Shown: positions 1-9,950 of the stretch, piece after piece | Layout: each line of letters starts with the position of its first letter | Numbering within the stretch: position 1 is the stretch's first letter | Origin: Buchnera aphidicola (Periphyllus lyropictus) | GTDB taxonomy: Bacteria; Pseudomonadota; Gammaproteobacteria; Enterobacterales; Enterobacteriaceae | DNA: 64,000 nt | Assembly (NCBI RefSeq): GCF_024029895.1 | Contig: NZ_CP097457.1 | Location: forward strand, 62,001-126,000 | Reading direction: 5' to 3' | Position numbers and translations under genes: made by a program | Notes under the pieces: model-generated | What the model was told of the DNA's origin: nothing | Databases searched by the model: none | What the model saw: only the letters and a program-made list of their open reading frames with translations

Positions 1-163
1 AAGTATGAGTTCTGTATCTATTCCAATTATTAAAAAAATAATAAGAAAAATTAATTTTAAAAAAGCTAAAAAATTAGCAAAAAAAATATTAAAACAATCT
101 ACTACAAAAAAAGTAAAAAAATTAATCAAAAAATTCAATAAAAAAGAAAATTTATTATCATAA
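1..163 (+). CDS. ptsI: PTS enzyme I, C-terminal end (partial)
   Basis: The window opens inside a gene; codons run from base 2 to a TAA at 161-163 and give the last 53 residues. The segment SMSSVSIPIIKKIIRKINF matches the end of enzyme I, the phosphoenolpyruvate-protein phosphotransferase that starts the phosphorelay of the sugar phosphotransferase system. Only the C-terminal PEP-binding/dimerisation end is seen, so the active-site His is outside the window. It lies 26 bp upstream of crr on the same strand, the ptsHI-crr order of enterobacteria. The tail is Lys-rich, as expected under AT bias. Confidence 0.9.
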   Translation, partial: SMSSVSIPIIKKIIRKINFKKAKKLAKKILKQSTTKKVKKLIKKFNKKENLLS

Positions 164-189
164 ATAATAAATTTAAATAGGAGAAAATA

Positions 190-693
190 ATGAGCTTTAT
201 TTCAAATTTTTTTAAAAAAAAAGACGCTCATTTAGATAAAAAAATAAAAATTTATTCACCAATTTCAGGTAAAATTATTCCTATAGAAGAAGTTCCAGAT
301 ATAGTTTTTTCAAAAAAAATTGTAGGAGATGGAATAGCTATAAAACCTACAGATAATAAAATAGTTTCTCCAATTGACGGAACTATAGGAAAAATTTTTA
401 AAACTCTACATTCTTTTTCTATTGAATCATATTCAGGTATTCAAATTTTTGTACATTTTGGAATAGATACAGTAAAACTAAATGGAGAAGGATTTCGATC
501 GTATGCAAAAGAAAACCAAAAAGTAAAAAAGGGAGAATTAATTCTAAAAGTAAATTTAGAATTATTAAAAAAAAAAGCAAAATCTATTATTACTCCTATA
601 GTAATATCAAATATGGAAGAAATAAAAAAAAAAAAAAAAAAAGGTCTAGTAAAATCTGGAAAAAATGTAATTATGTATATCAATAAAAAATAA
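190..693 (+). CDS. crr: PTS glucose-specific enzyme IIA (EIIA-Glc)
   Basis: A 167-residue cytoplasmic phosphocarrier (E. coli 169) that takes phosphate from HPr and passes it to membrane EIICB sugar permeases. The phosphorylated histidine is His89 in FVHFGIDTV and its partner is His74 in [18 protein letters not shown] is also conserved. TAGGAG at 178-183 is a good ribosome binding site for this ATG. It follows ptsI directly and ends before a strong hairpin, so it is the last gene of the pts operon. Oddity: near the C-terminus a run of 19 A (624-642) encodes consecutive lysines, a likely slippage site, although the frame is intact as written. Confidence 0.96.
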   Translation: MSFISNFFKKKDAHLDKKIKIYSPISGKIIPIEEVPDIVFSKKIVGDGIAIKPTDNKIVSPIDGTIGKIFKTLHSFSIESYSGIQIFVHFGIDTVKLNGEGFRSYAKENQKVKKGELILKVNLELLKKKAKSIITPIVISNMEEIKKKKKKGLVKSGKNVIMYINKK

Positions 694-703
694 AAAAAAT
701 ATC

Positions 704-727
704 TAAACGGCGTTTAAACGCCGTTTA
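704..727. terminator. Hairpin terminator after crr
   Basis: AAACGGCG at 705-712 pairs perfectly with CGCCGTTT at 719-726 around a 6-base loop. It is one of very few GC-containing spots in the intergenic DNA and lies between the convergent ends of crr and cca. No clean T tract follows on the plus strand, so factor-independent termination is inferred from position and stem quality; it could serve both genes. Confidence 0.7.
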
Positions 728-799
728 AAAATTTTAAAAATAAAAAACTCACCAATTTTATTTTTAAAATTTTATTAAAATTATATTAAAAAAAATTTT

Positions 800-2044
800 T
801 TAGGTTTTTGTAACTAAAAATACCTTTAATCGATATATATCTAAAAATAAAGTTCTTAATTTTAATAATTCCTTTTTTATATAAAAACCTTTAAATCCTT
901 CTTTAATAACAAACTTGACTGAAACAGCACTTAAAATAAAAAAAACAATCTTAAAAAAATTTCTTATTTTGTATTTTTTTAAGAAACAATTACATTCCTT
1001 AAAAAAAATACAATATTCACTTAAAATTCCAATTTTAATTACTTTATTTGGATTTCTCCAAACATTTATACGATCAAACAAAATAACTATATCTTTAGAA
1101 CTAAGAAAAAATATATTATGTAATAAAAAATAATTTTCTGAAACTATTAAAGATAAATTTTGAATATAAATAGGAACATTTAATCTTTTTAACATATTTT
1201 TTACTAAATTAATTTGAAAATCAGAATAATTTTTTTTATTTTTTATAAAACTAAATATATTCTTATAATAAAAAAAAAATTGACAAATAAAAGAAAAACG
1301 AATATCTAATTTAAAATTACTTTTTGAAAAATTAGACAATGAATATAAAAAATAATCTCCTAAATTATTATTACAACAATTTCCACAATTTAATTTTATA
1401 TTATATAAATGATAAATTTCTGGAAAAAGAACAGAAAGCGCATTACATTTTTTTAAAACATAAAAATAAATATGTGGAGAATTAGTTATTAATGCTTTTT
1501 TTGTTTCATTCCATATTCTATGAGAAGTTAAAAAAGATATTTCTCCAGTTTTTGTAATAGATTTCATAAAAACCATAGTTTTTTTTTCTATACGAAAACC
1601 TAAATGTGAAAATTGAGCAGCAAATCGAGCAGTTCTTAATATTCTTAATGGATCTTCTTTAAAAGCTTTAGAAACATGTTTTAATAATCTTAATTTAATA
1701 TCTCTTCTTCCGTTTAAAGGATCAATAAAATTACCATTTTTATCCTGAGCAATAGCATTTATTGTAAGATCTCTTCTCATTAAATCTTCATATAAAGTGA
1801 CATTTTTTGAATAATTAGTACTAAAACCAGTATAACCAAAACCAAATTTTTTTTCAGTTCTAGCTAAAGCGTATTCTTCAAAAGTTTTTGGATGTAAAAA
1901 AACTGGAAAATCTTTTCCAACTTGCTTAAATTTATTTTTTTTTAATTCTTTAGGTGTAGAACCTACAACAACCCAATCTCTATCTTTTACTGGTAAATTT
2001 AACAAAAAATCTCTAACAGCACCTCCAACTAAATAAATTTTCAT
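800..2044 (-). CDS. cca: CCA-adding tRNA nucleotidyltransferase
   Basis: A 414-residue enzyme (E. coli 412) that adds or repairs the 3' CCA of tRNAs with CTP and ATP. The class II nucleotidyltransferase core is intact: LVGGAVRDFLL at 5-15, the catalytic pair Asp21/Asp23 in KDRDW, RRDLTINAIA at 90-99 and RILRTARFAAQF from 134. The C-terminal half corresponds to the HD phosphohydrolase domain of E. coli Cca, but the HD motif is gone: around 247-260 the sequence reads DIRFSFICQFFFYY where the family has a LCHDLGKG-type motif. The enzyme is probably essential here because seven of the eight tRNA genes in this window do not encode CCA. It stands alone, convergent with crr. Confidence 0.95.
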   Translation of the reverse strand: MKIYLVGGAVRDFLLNLPVKDRDWVVVGSTPKELKKNKFKQVGKDFPVFLHPKTFEEYALARTEKKFGFGYTGFSTNYSKNVTLYEDLMRRDLTINAIAQDKNGNFIDPLNGRRDIKLRLLKHVSKAFKEDPLRILRTARFAAQFSHLGFRIEKKTMVFMKSITKTGEISFLTSHRIWNETKKALITNSPHIYFYVLKKCNALSVLFPEIYHLYNIKLNCGNCCNNNLGDYFLYSLSNFSKSNFKLDIRFSFICQFFFYYKNIFSFIKNKKNYSDFQINLVKNMLKRLNVPIYIQNLSLIVSENYFLLHNIFFLSSKDIVILFDRINVWRNPNKVIKIGILSEYCIFFKECNCFLKKYKIRNFFKIVFFILSAVSVKFVIKEGFKGFYIKKELLKLRTLFLDIYRLKVFLVTKT

Positions 2045-2327
2045 TAATTTTCCTAAAAAATTTAAAAAAATAATATATAAAATAATCGTAATTTAAAAAA
2101 TTATAATAGTAAAAAAAAAATTACTTAATTTTAAAAAAATAAATTAAAATTTAAAAAAAATTTAAATTATTAAAAAAATTAATAAAAATTACCAATTAAC
2201 TAAAAAATAGTTATAAAAAAAACATTAAAAAATAATATTAAACTTAAAAAAAAATAATAACATAATCTTTTTTTAATAAAAATTTATAATATTTTCAATA
2301 TTTTTATATAAAATTTTAATAAAATTT
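2045..2327. other. AT-rich spacer between cca and tsaD
   Basis: About 280 bases of nearly pure A/T with no open frame of coding character, no tRNA and no convincing hairpin. It carries the cca promoter region on the minus strand, but no clear -35/-10 pair can be picked out from the background. I see nothing else in it. Confidence 0.6.
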
Positions 2328-3335
2328 TTAATAAATTTTTAATTTTGGATTTACTATAACATTAAAATTCGATTGAATTTCATTACATTGATATTTTAAC
2401 ATTCCAACATATGCTATCATTGCTCCATTATCTGTACAAAATTCAGGTTTAACAAGAAAAACTTCACCATTATATTTTCTTATCATATTTTTTAATTTTT
2501 TTCTTAATTCTTGATTAGAACTAACTCCTCCAGATATTACTAAACGATTAATATTGGTAATTTTAATAGCTTTTTCACATTTATTAACTAAAATATCAGT
2601 AACAGATTGTTCAAAAGCATTAGAAACATCAGCTCGAAATTGAAAATTTATATTATTTTTTTTTTTAATAAAATTAATTACTGAAGTTTTAAGACCAGAA
2701 AAACTAAAATTTAAATTATTTTTATTTATCATAGGTCTAGGAAAAAAATACTTATTTAAGACTCCAAATTTAGCAATTTTTGAAATTTCAGGACCTCCTG
2801 GATATTTTAAATTTAAATATTTAGCAATTTTATCAAAAGCTTCACCAGCACTATCATCTATAGATTTTCCTAATAAAGTATATTTTCCTATTTTATGAGC
2901 ATAAATTAATTCAGTATGTTTTCCTGAAACTAATAATGCTAAAAAAGGAAAAATAGGACACTTTTTTTCCATCATCACAGATAATAAATGCGCTTCCATA
3001 TGATTTACTAAAATTGTAGGAATACCTAAAGAATAAGCTAAAGCAGTTCCAAAAGTTGCACCTACTAATAAAGATCCAACTAATCCAGGTCCAGAAGTAT
3101 AAGCTATAGCATTAATACTATTAATATTAAATTTATCAGTACTTTTTAAAACTTTATTTATTAAATTAGAAATACTTAATACATGTTCTCTAGCTGCTAT
3201 TTCAGGAACTACTCCTCCATACTTATTATGAATAAATGACTGACTAAATAACTTATTTATTAATAAACCATATTTACTATCATATACAGCAATTCCTGTA
3301 TCATCACAAGATGTTTCAATTCCTAAAATTTTCAT
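2328..3335 (-). CDS. tsaD: tRNA N6-threonylcarbamoyladenosine transferase TsaD
   Basis: A 335-residue protein (E. coli 337; formerly Gcp/YgjD) that transfers the threonylcarbamoyl group to A37 of ANN-decoding tRNAs. The ASKHA-fold ATPase signatures are present: GIETSCDDTG at 5-14, the metal-binding NHMEAH at 111-116 (His112, His116), DSAGEAFDK and the C-terminal SGGVSSNQ and CTDNGAM motifs. It is divergent from rpsU, as in E. coli where the gene faces the rpsU-dnaG-rpoD operon. The family is essential in nearly all bacteria. Full length with no anomalies. Confidence 0.96.
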   Translation of the reverse strand: MKILGIETSCDDTGIAVYDSKYGLLINKLFSQSFIHNKYGGVVPEIAAREHVLSISNLINKVLKSTDKFNINSINAIAYTSGPGLVGSLLVGATFGTALAYSLGIPTILVNHMEAHLLSVMMEKKCPIFPFLALLVSGKHTELIYAHKIGKYTLLGKSIDDSAGEAFDKIAKYLNLKYPGGPEISKIAKFGVLNKYFFPRPMINKNNLNFSFSGLKTSVINFIKKKNNINFQFRADVSNAFEQSVTDILVNKCEKAIKITNINRLVISGGVSSNQELRKKLKNMIRKYNGEVFLVKPEFCTDNGAMIAYVGMLKYQCNEIQSNFNVIVNPKLKIY

Positions 3336-3442
3336 ATTTTACCTAAAATTTAAAAAAATTTATTTTTATAAATGATTTAAGCGTTTAAATTTGATAAACT
3401 ATTCTATATTAATAAAACAAAAAAATCTTATTAAGAAAAAAT

Positions 3443-3658
3443 ATGCCTATAATAAAAATTCGTGAAAATGAACCATTTGATGTTGCATTAAGACGCTTTA
3501 AAAGAGCATGTGAAAAAGCTGGAATTTTATCAGAAATAAGAAGAAGAGAATGTTATGAAAAACCTACAACAGAAAGAAAAAGAGCAAAAGCATCTGCAAT
3601 AAAAAGATTAGCAAAAAAATTATGTAGAGAAAATTTAAAAAGAGAAAGAATGTATTAA
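3443..3658 (+). CDS. rpsU: 30S ribosomal protein S21
   Basis: A 71-residue basic protein, the same length as in E. coli, near-identical through [20 protein letters not shown] and the C-terminal REN-type end. S21 binds the 30S platform and helps initiation on mRNA. It is the first gene of the macromolecular-synthesis operon (rpsU-dnaG-rpoD), with an operon-internal hairpin immediately downstream. Much less AT-drifted at the protein level than its neighbours. Confidence 0.97.
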   Translation: MPIIKIRENEPFDVALRRFKRACEKAGILSEIRRRECYEKPTTERKRAKASAIKRLAKKLCRENLKRERMY

Positions 3659-3727
3659 AAAAATTATAATAATGAAAATAAAAGAAAAATAAAAAAAAAT
3701 AAAAAAAAAAAAAAATAAAAATACCAA

Positions 3728-3758
3728 ATTACCGTTCATTTAAAATAAGAACGGTAAT
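3728..3758 (+). terminator. rpsU-dnaG intergenic hairpin (partial terminator)
   Basis: ATTACCGTTC (3728-3737) and GAACGGTAAT (3749-3758) form a perfect 10-bp stem with an 11-base loop, followed by an A/T-rich stretch with a T5 run. E. coli also has a terminator at this place that lowers dnaG expression relative to rpsU. Position and stem quality in otherwise pure A/T DNA support a retained attenuator; the strength of termination is inferred. Confidence 0.75.
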
Positions 3759-3797
3759 ATAAATAATATTTTTATATATTATACTTATTTGAGGCAT

Positions 3798-5558
3798 ATG
3801 ACTGGAAAAATTCCAAAACTGTTTATAAATGAACTGCTTTTAAAAACTAACATAATAGATTTAATAAAATCTAAAATACCTTTAAAAAAAAAAGGAAACA
3901 ATTATCAAGCCAAATGTCCTTTTCATAAAGAAAAAACACCATCATTTATTGTAAATTATGAAAAACAATTTTATCATTGTTTTGGATGTAATTCACATGG
4001 AAATGCAATTGATTTTTTAATGAACTATAACGGATTAAAATTTATAGAATGCATAGAAGAATTATCAATTTTAAATAATATTAATATTCCATATAAAAAA
4101 AGTAATGAAAAAATTTTTAAAAAATATAAAAAAAGAAAACGTTTATATAAAATAATGAAAAATATTTCTTATATATATCATAAAAATTTTAATAGAAATA
4201 GCTCAAAAAAAATTATAAATTATATAAAAAAAAGAGGAATTAAAAAAAAAATAATAAATTTATTTTTAATAGGATATTCAAATCTTATTACTTTAAAAAA
4301 AATACTATATACTCAAGAAAAAATTTTTAATAAAAAAGATTTATTAGATTCAGGAGTTATTAACATTAATTACTCTGGTTTAAAATATGATAGATTTAAT
4401 AATAGAATTATCTTTCCAATTAGAGATAGACATGGAAGAATAAATGGATTTGGAGGTAGATTATTAAAAACAAATAAAAATTTTCCAAAATATATAAATT
4501 CTCCAGAAACAAAAATATTTCATAAAAAAAAACAAATTTATGGACTATATGAAATTTATAAAAAAAAAAATAATTTCAATTATTTAATTGTAGTTGAAGG
4601 TTATTTTGATGTAATTTTACTTACTCAATTTAAAATAAAAAATTCAATTTCTATTTTAGGTACATCATTAACTACAGATCATTTAAAAATTTTATTCAAC
4701 ATAACTAAAACAATAATTTTTTGTTATGATGGAGATAAAGCAGGAAAAAATGCTTCTTGGAATGCATTAATAAAATCTCTGCCATATTTATATGAAGATA
4801 GAAATATAAAATTTATTCTTCTTCCAAAAAATGAAGATCCTGATTCAATAATAAAAAAAGAAGGAACTGAAAATTTTAAAAAAAGAATTAAAAAAGCATT
4901 ATATATGTCAGAATATTTATTTAAAAAATTAATAAAAAAAAATAAAATTTTTAGCATAGAAAAAAAAAAAAATTTTATTCATAATGCATTATCTTTAATT
5001 AATACCATTCCAAGTAAAACTTATAAATTTTTTCTATATAAAAAATTAGGAGAAAAAATTGGAATTACAGATGAATATCACTTAAATAATATCTTAAAAA
5101 TAAATAAAAAAAAAAAATTAAAAATAAAAAAAGAAAAAAAATATAATTCAATCAAAGTATTAATAAGTTTGATTATTCAAAATCCTCATTTATATAAATT
5201 AGTTTTAAAAAATAAAAAAATATTTAAAATAAAAAAAAAAGGAATTTTGCTTTTTTTAAACATTATTAAAAAATGTAAAAAAAATAAAAAAATAAATACA
5301 GGTATTTTATTAGAACAATATAGAAAAAAAAAAGAATTTTTAATATTAAAAAAATTAGCAAAATGGAATAATATGATTAATAAAAAAAAAGTAAAACAAA
5401 CTTTTTTAGAACTATTTAATCACTTACAAATAGAAATGCTTAAAAAAAAAATGGAAAAATTAATATTAAAAGAAAAAGAAAAAGGTTTAAAAAAAAAAGA
5501 AAAAATAAAATTATGGTTAATAAAAAAAAAAATAATGAAAAAACAAAAAAAAATTTAA
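3798..5558 (+). CDS. dnaG: DNA primase
   Basis: Primase makes the RNA primers for leading and lagging strand synthesis at the DnaB helicase. I start it at the ATG at 3798 because MTGKIPKLFINELL aligns with the E. coli N-terminus and GAGG at 3791-3794 is the ribosome binding site; an in-frame TTG nine bases upstream is unlikely. The product is 586 residues (E. coli 581). The zinc finger ligands Cys40, His43, Cys61 and Cys64 are present, then the TOPRIM motifs EGYFDV (about 264) and YDGDKAG (about 310). The C-terminal helicase-binding part is very Lys-rich and drifted. Middle gene of rpsU-dnaG-rpoD. Confidence 0.96.
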   Translation: MTGKIPKLFINELLLKTNIIDLIKSKIPLKKKGNNYQAKCPFHKEKTPSFIVNYEKQFYHCFGCNSHGNAIDFLMNYNGLKFIECIEELSILNNINIPYKKSNEKIFKKYKKRKRLYKIMKNISYIYHKNFNRNSSKKIINYIKKRGIKKKIINLFLIGYSNLITLKKILYTQEKIFNKKDLLDSGVININYSGLKYDRFNNRIIFPIRDRHGRINGFGGRLLKTNKNFPKYINSPETKIFHKKKQIYGLYEIYKKKNNFNYLIVVEGYFDVILLTQFKIKNSISILGTSLTTDHLKILFNITKTIIFCYDGDKAGKNASWNALIKSLPYLYEDRNIKFILLPKNEDPDSIIKKEGTENFKKRIKKALYMSEYLFKKLIKKNKIFSIEKKKNFIHNALSLINTIPSKTYKFFLYKKLGEKIGITDEYHLNNILKINKKKKLKIKKEKKYNSIKVLISLIIQNPHLYKLVLKNKKIFKIKKKGILLFLNIIKKCKKNKKINTGILLEQYRKKKEFLILKKLAKWNNMINKKKVKQTFLELFNHLQIEMLKKKMEKLILKEKEKGLKKKEKIKLWLIKKKIMKKQKKI

Positions 5559-5650
5559 AAAAAAGACTTAATTATAATTTAAATTTAAATAAGTAAATTA
5601 TTTTTAGAAAAAACTTTATTATAATTAAAATTAATAGTGGATATTATCTT

Positions 5651-7483
5651 ATGGATTCAAACCCAAAATCACAGCTTAAAGCTCTTATTACTCATGGTAA
5701 AGAGCAAGGATTTCTAACTTTTGCTGAGATTAATGATCATTTACCAGAAGATATAGTTGATTCAGAACAAATTCAAAATGTAATTCAAATGATTAATGAT
5801 ATGGGAATTCAAGTAGTAGAAAAAATACCTGATTCAGATGATTTAATTCTGAATAATTCTAATAATAATACAGATGAAGATGAAGTAGAAGCAGTTACAC
5901 AAGTTCTTTCTAACGTAGAAACAGAATTAGTAAGAACAACTGATCCAATAAGAATGTATATGAGAGAAATGGGAACAGTTGAGTTATTAACTCGAGAAGG
6001 AGAAATTAAAATAGCTAAAAAAATAGAAAAAGGAATAAAACAAATTCATTCTTCAGTATTTAAATATCCTAAATCTATTAAACATATTTTAAAACAATAT
6101 AATTATATAAAATCTGGAAAAATTAAATTATCAGATATTATTATAGGTTTTTTAGATAAAAAAATTAAATATAAAAAAAAAAGAAAAAAAATCACTCATT
6201 CAAATTTAGAAAATTACATTATCAAAAAAAAAAATTATGAAAAAAATAAAAAAAAGAATAATGAAGAAGAAAATATTGATAAAAAATTAGCAAAAAAAAG
6301 ATTCTCTCAATTAAAAAATCAATATATTATTACAAAAAAGATAATAAAAGAAAAAAAAATAAATCACAAAGATTCTATTAAAGAAATTAAAAAACTTTTT
6401 TTCATTTTTAAAAAATTTAAGTTAGCACCTAAACAATTTAATTATTTAATTAAAAAAATAAATTATATAATAAAAAAAATTCGAATTCATGAACTATTTT
6501 TAATAAAAATATGTACAAAAAAATGTAAAATTCCAAAAAAAATTTTTATGAAATTATTTTTAAAAAATGAAACGAATAAAAAATGGTTAAATATAGCTAA
6601 AAAAATGAATAAAAAATGGAGAAAAAAATTAAATAAAATAGATAAAATAATAAAACATAATATTTATCAATTAATTAAAATTGAAAAAAAATCAAAATTA
6701 AAAATAAATAAAATAAAAAAAATACATAAAAAAATAATCGTTGGAAAAAATAAAGCTAAATATGCAAAAAAAGAAATGGTTGAAGCAAATTTAAGATTAG
6801 TAATATCAATTGCAAAAAAATACACTAATCGAGGATTACAATTTTTAGATTTAATACAAGAAGGAAATATTGGTTTAATGAAAGCAGTAGATAAATTTGA
6901 ATATCGAAGAGGATATAAATTTTCTACATATGCAACTTGGTGGATTAGACAAGCAATTACAAGATCAATTGCAGATCAAGCAAGAACTATTAGAATTCCA
7001 GTTCATATGATAGAAACAATTAATAAATTAAATCGTATATCAAGACAAATACTTCAAGAAATTGGAAGAGAACCTACACCTGAAGAACTTTCAGAAAAAA
7101 TGTTTATTTCAGAAGAAAAAATAAGAAAAGTACTTAAAATTGCTAAAGAACCTATATCTATGGAAACTCCTATAGGAGATGATGAAGATTCTCATTTAGG
7201 AGATTTTATTGAAGATACATCTCTAGAATTACCATTAGAATCAGCAACTTCAAAAAGTTTAAAAAATGCTACTCAAAATATTTTATCTAGTTTAACTCCT
7301 AGAGAAGCTAAAGTATTAAGAATGCGTTTTGGAATTAATATGAATACTGATCATACATTAGAAGAAGTAGGAAAACAATTTGATGTAACTAGAGAAAGAA
7401 TTAGACAAATAGAAGCAAAAGCATTAAGAAAATTAAGACATCCAAGTCGTTCTGAAATATTAAAAAGCTTTTTAGATGATTAG
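5651..7483 (+). CDS. rpoD: RNA polymerase sigma70 (housekeeping)
   Basis: A 610-residue sigma factor (E. coli 613). Region 1.1 is recognisable at the N-terminus, region 1.2 at [20 protein letters not shown], regions 2.1-2.4 with the -10-binding [20 protein letters not shown], region 3, and region 4.2 with [20 protein letters not shown]. Promoter specificity is therefore expected to match the E. coli consensus. The non-conserved region between 1.2 and 2.1 is kept at nearly full length but is Lys/Asn-rich where the E. coli segment is notably acidic. Last gene of its operon, followed by a 13-bp hairpin. Confidence 0.97.
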   Translation: MDSNPKSQLKALITHGKEQGFLTFAEINDHLPEDIVDSEQIQNVIQMINDMGIQVVEKIPDSDDLILNNSNNNTDEDEVEAVTQVLSNVETELVRTTDPIRMYMREMGTVELLTREGEIKIAKKIEKGIKQIHSSVFKYPKSIKHILKQYNYIKSGKIKLSDIIIGFLDKKIKYKKKRKKITHSNLENYIIKKKNYEKNKKKNNEEENIDKKLAKKRFSQLKNQYIITKKIIKEKKINHKDSIKEIKKLFFIFKKFKLAPKQFNYLIKKINYIIKKIRIHELFLIKICTKKCKIPKKIFMKLFLKNETNKKWLNIAKKMNKKWRKKLNKIDKIIKHNIYQLIKIEKKSKLKINKIKKIHKKIIVGKNKAKYAKKEMVEANLRLVISIAKKYTNRGLQFLDLIQEGNIGLMKAVDKFEYRRGYKFSTYATWWIRQAITRSIADQARTIRIPVHMIETINKLNRISRQILQEIGREPTPEELSEKMFISEEKIRKVLKIAKEPISMETPIGDDEDSHLGDFIEDTSLELPLESATSKSLKNATQNILSSLTPREAKVLRMRFGINMNTDHTLEEVGKQFDVTRERIRQIEAKALRKLRHPSRSEILKSFLDD

Positions 7484-7539
7484 AAAAATAAAAAAAAATG
7501 TTTTTTATTTAAAAAAAATATTAAAATATAAAAAATATC

Positions 7540-7571
7540 GTTAACAATAATTAAATATAATTATTGTTAAC
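7540..7571. terminator. Hairpin terminator after rpoD
   Basis: GTTAACAATAATT (7540-7552) pairs perfectly with AATTATTGTTAAC (7559-7571), a 13-bp stem with a 6-base loop. It lies between the convergent ends of rpoD and secB and could act in both directions. There is no T tract on the plus strand, so the call rests on stem length and location. Confidence 0.65.
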
Positions 7572-7699
7572 AAAATATTTAAAAAAAATTTAATTTTTTT
7601 TACATTTTATATAATTTTAAAAAAATCTGAAAAAAGAAAAATATTTAAAAAAAAATAAGAAAAAAAAAAATAAAAGAAAAAAAATATTTCTACTTAATT

Positions 7700-8146
7700 T
7701 TATTTTTTTAAATTAGCTTGATAAAAAGCCAAATCAAAATTAATAGGATCTAAATTTAAAGAAGGAAATCCACCTTTAGAAGTTAAATTAGATATACATT
7801 CCCTAGCATATGGAAATAAAATATTAGGACAATATACTCCTAAAAAATGAGGTAACTCTTTTTCCATAACTTTTTTAATATAAAAAATACCAGATTGATA
7901 AACTTGACATGAAAATATTGATTTAAGTTCAACATTAACTTTTACAGTAATTTTTAATGTTACTTCAAACAAATTCTTTTCTAAATCATTACAAATAGTA
8001 TGAAAATCACAAGAAATCTTTGGTTTCCAAGGTTCTTTAAAAATACTAGGAGAATATGGAGATTCAAAAGAAATATTTTTAACATAAATTTTTTGAATTT
8101 GAAATTTTGTTTCACCCTTTAATTTTTTTATTTTTTTTTCTAACAT
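7700..8146 (-). CDS. secB: Protein-export chaperone SecB
   Basis: A 148-residue protein (E. coli 155). SecB is a cytosolic tetramer that holds precursor proteins unfolded and hands them to SecA. Recognisable segments are FQIQKIYVKNISFESP near the start and CPNILFPYARECISNL in the C-terminal half, followed by FPSLNLDPINFD. The short C-terminal tail that contacts SecA in E. coli is trimmed. It is a single gene, convergent with rpoD. SecE is encoded in the same window, but SecA and SecY are outside it. Confidence 0.95.
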   Translation of the reverse strand: MLEKKIKKLKGETKFQIQKIYVKNISFESPYSPSIFKEPWKPKISCDFHTICNDLEKNLFEVTLKITVKVNVELKSIFSCQVYQSGIFYIKKVMEKELPHFLGVYCPNILFPYARECISNLTSKGGFPSLNLDPINFDLAFYQANLKK

Positions 8147-8471
8147 AAATTTATCTCTATGTAAAAATAACTTAAATTAATAATATATTTAATAAATCTT
8201 AAAAATTTTTTAATTTAAAAAAAAAAAAAGAAAAAAGATAAAAAAATAAAGTTTCTAAATTATTAAAATAAAAAAAATTTAAAAAATAAAAAATTATAAT
8301 TTTTTCTTATAAAATATAAATAAAAAATAAAATTTTTATAAAAAATAAAAATTATAATAATTTATAAAATTAAAAAAATATAAATAATATTAAAAAATAA
8401 TATATATAAAAATTTAAAATTTAAAAAAAATATAAAATAAATAATAAAATATAAAAAAATTCTAATATTTA
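8147..8471. other. AT-rich spacer between secB and argH
   Basis: About 325 bases consisting almost only of A and T, with A predominating on the plus strand. No reading frame of coding character, no hairpin with G/C pairs, and no tRNA. It is probably degraded DNA left after gene loss, but nothing in it can still be recognised. Confidence 0.6.
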
Positions 8472-9863
8472 TTAAATTTTTTTAATTTCATTTTTTATAT
8501 ACATTTTAGATTTAAAAATTTCTTTTAAAACTTTAATTTTAGAAGTTCCACCTTGAGAATTTTTTCTTTTTAAACTATTTTTTAAATTTATATATTTATA
8601 TACATCATTTTCTATTAATTTACAAAATTTTTTAAAACTAGAAAGTGATAACTGAGATAATCTTTTTTTTTTTTTAATAGAATATAAAACAATTTTTCCA
8701 GTAATTTTATGAGATTTTCTAAAACTAACTCCTTTAAAAACTAAATAATCAGCTAAATCAGTTGCATTAGAATAACCTTTTTTAGAAACTTTTTTACATA
8801 TTTTATTATTAATTTTTAAACCTAAAATAACAATTTTAGACATTTTTAAACAATTTTTCCAAACATTTAAAGAACGAAATAAACTTTCTTTATCTTCTTG
8901 CATATCTTTATTATAAGCTAATGGTAAACCTTTTAATAAAACTAAAATATTCAATAAACATCCATAAACATATCCTGTTTTTCCTCGAATTAATTCTAAT
9001 GAATCTGGATTTTTTTTTTGAGGCATTAATGAAGATCCAGAAGTCACTGAATCTGATAATTCAATAAAATTACATTCTCCTGAATTAAAAAAAATTAAAT
9101 CTTCTGAAAATCTAGATAAATGCATCATACTTATAGAAGCAATAGAAAGTAATTCTATTACATAATCTCTATCAGAAACACTATCAAGACTATTATTACT
9201 AGTTTTAGAAAAACCCATTAAAGAAGCTAAATATTTTCTATTAATTTTCCATCCAGTTCCAGCTAAAGCTCCACATCCTAAAGGACTTACATCTATTCTT
9301 TTTAAACAATCTTTTAAACGTTCAAAATCTCTTTTCAACATCTCAAAATAAGCTAAACACCAATGAGAAAATAAAATTGGTTGTGCTCTCTGTAAATGAG
9401 TATAACCTGGAAAAATAGAAGAAATATTTTTTTCAGCAATAAAAATTAACGAATTTTGAAAATTAATAATATTTTTTTTTATTAAATAAATAAAATCTTT
9501 ACACCATAATCTTAAATCTGTAGTAACTTGATCATTTCTACTTCTTCCAGTATGTATTTTTTTTCCAACATCACCTAACATATAAATTAATTTCTTTTCA
9601 ACCCAAGAATGAATATCTTCTGAATCACTTAATAAAATTTTTTTAGGATTATCTTTAATTTCTTTAAAAATAAAATTTAATGCAGTTTCTAATTTTTTTT
9701 GATCTGATAATGTAATAATATTACTTTTTAAAAGTATTTTGGACCAAGCAATCGAACCTTTTATATCTTGTTTAATTAAAATATAATCTATTTTTAAAGA
9801 ATTATTAAAACTTTTAAAAAAATTATTCTGATTTTTTGAAAAACGACTACCCCAAAGATTCAT
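8472..9863 (-). CDS. argH: Argininosuccinate lyase
   Basis: A 463-residue enzyme (E. coli 457) that splits argininosuccinate into arginine and fumarate, the last step of arginine synthesis. Fumarase-superfamily motifs are intact: TGRSRNDQV at 105-113, [10 protein letters not shown] at 153-162 and the flexible catalytic loop [12 protein letters not shown] at 276-287. It follows argG by 87 bp on the same strand, so the two form an argGH unit. The conserved start is the ATG at 9863 ([10 protein letters not shown]). Confidence 0.96.
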   Translation of the reverse strand: MNLWGSRFSKNQNNFFKSFNNSLKIDYILIKQDIKGSIAWSKILLKSNIITLSDQKKLETALNFIFKEIKDNPKKILLSDSEDIHSWVEKKLIYMLGDVGKKIHTGRSRNDQVTTDLRLWCKDFIYLIKKNIINFQNSLIFIAEKNISSIFPGYTHLQRAQPILFSHWCLAYFEMLKRDFERLKDCLKRIDVSPLGCGALAGTGWKINRKYLASLMGFSKTSNNSLDSVSDRDYVIELLSIASISMMHLSRFSEDLIFFNSGECNFIELSDSVTSGSSLMPQKKNPDSLELIRGKTGYVYGCLLNILVLLKGLPLAYNKDMQEDKESLFRSLNVWKNCLKMSKIVILGLKINNKICKKVSKKGYSNATDLADYLVFKGVSFRKSHKITGKIVLYSIKKKKRLSQLSLSSFKKFCKLIENDVYKYINLKNSLKRKNSQGGTSKIKVLKEIFKSKMYIKNEIKKI

Positions 9864-9950
9864 TTTTTTATTTCCATTTATTAAAATTATAAATTATACA
9901 ATTTAATTTTTTAAATAATAATTAATAAATTTATAATATATTTTATAAAA

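Noticed and set aside
441-683. A minus-strand open frame inside crr
   Set aside because: Antisense to the conserved crr gene and produced by its poly(A) run; Phe-rich nonsense with no family match. The same applies to other antisense frames within cca, dnaG, rpoB, rpoH, ftsY, groL, mnmE and dnaA.
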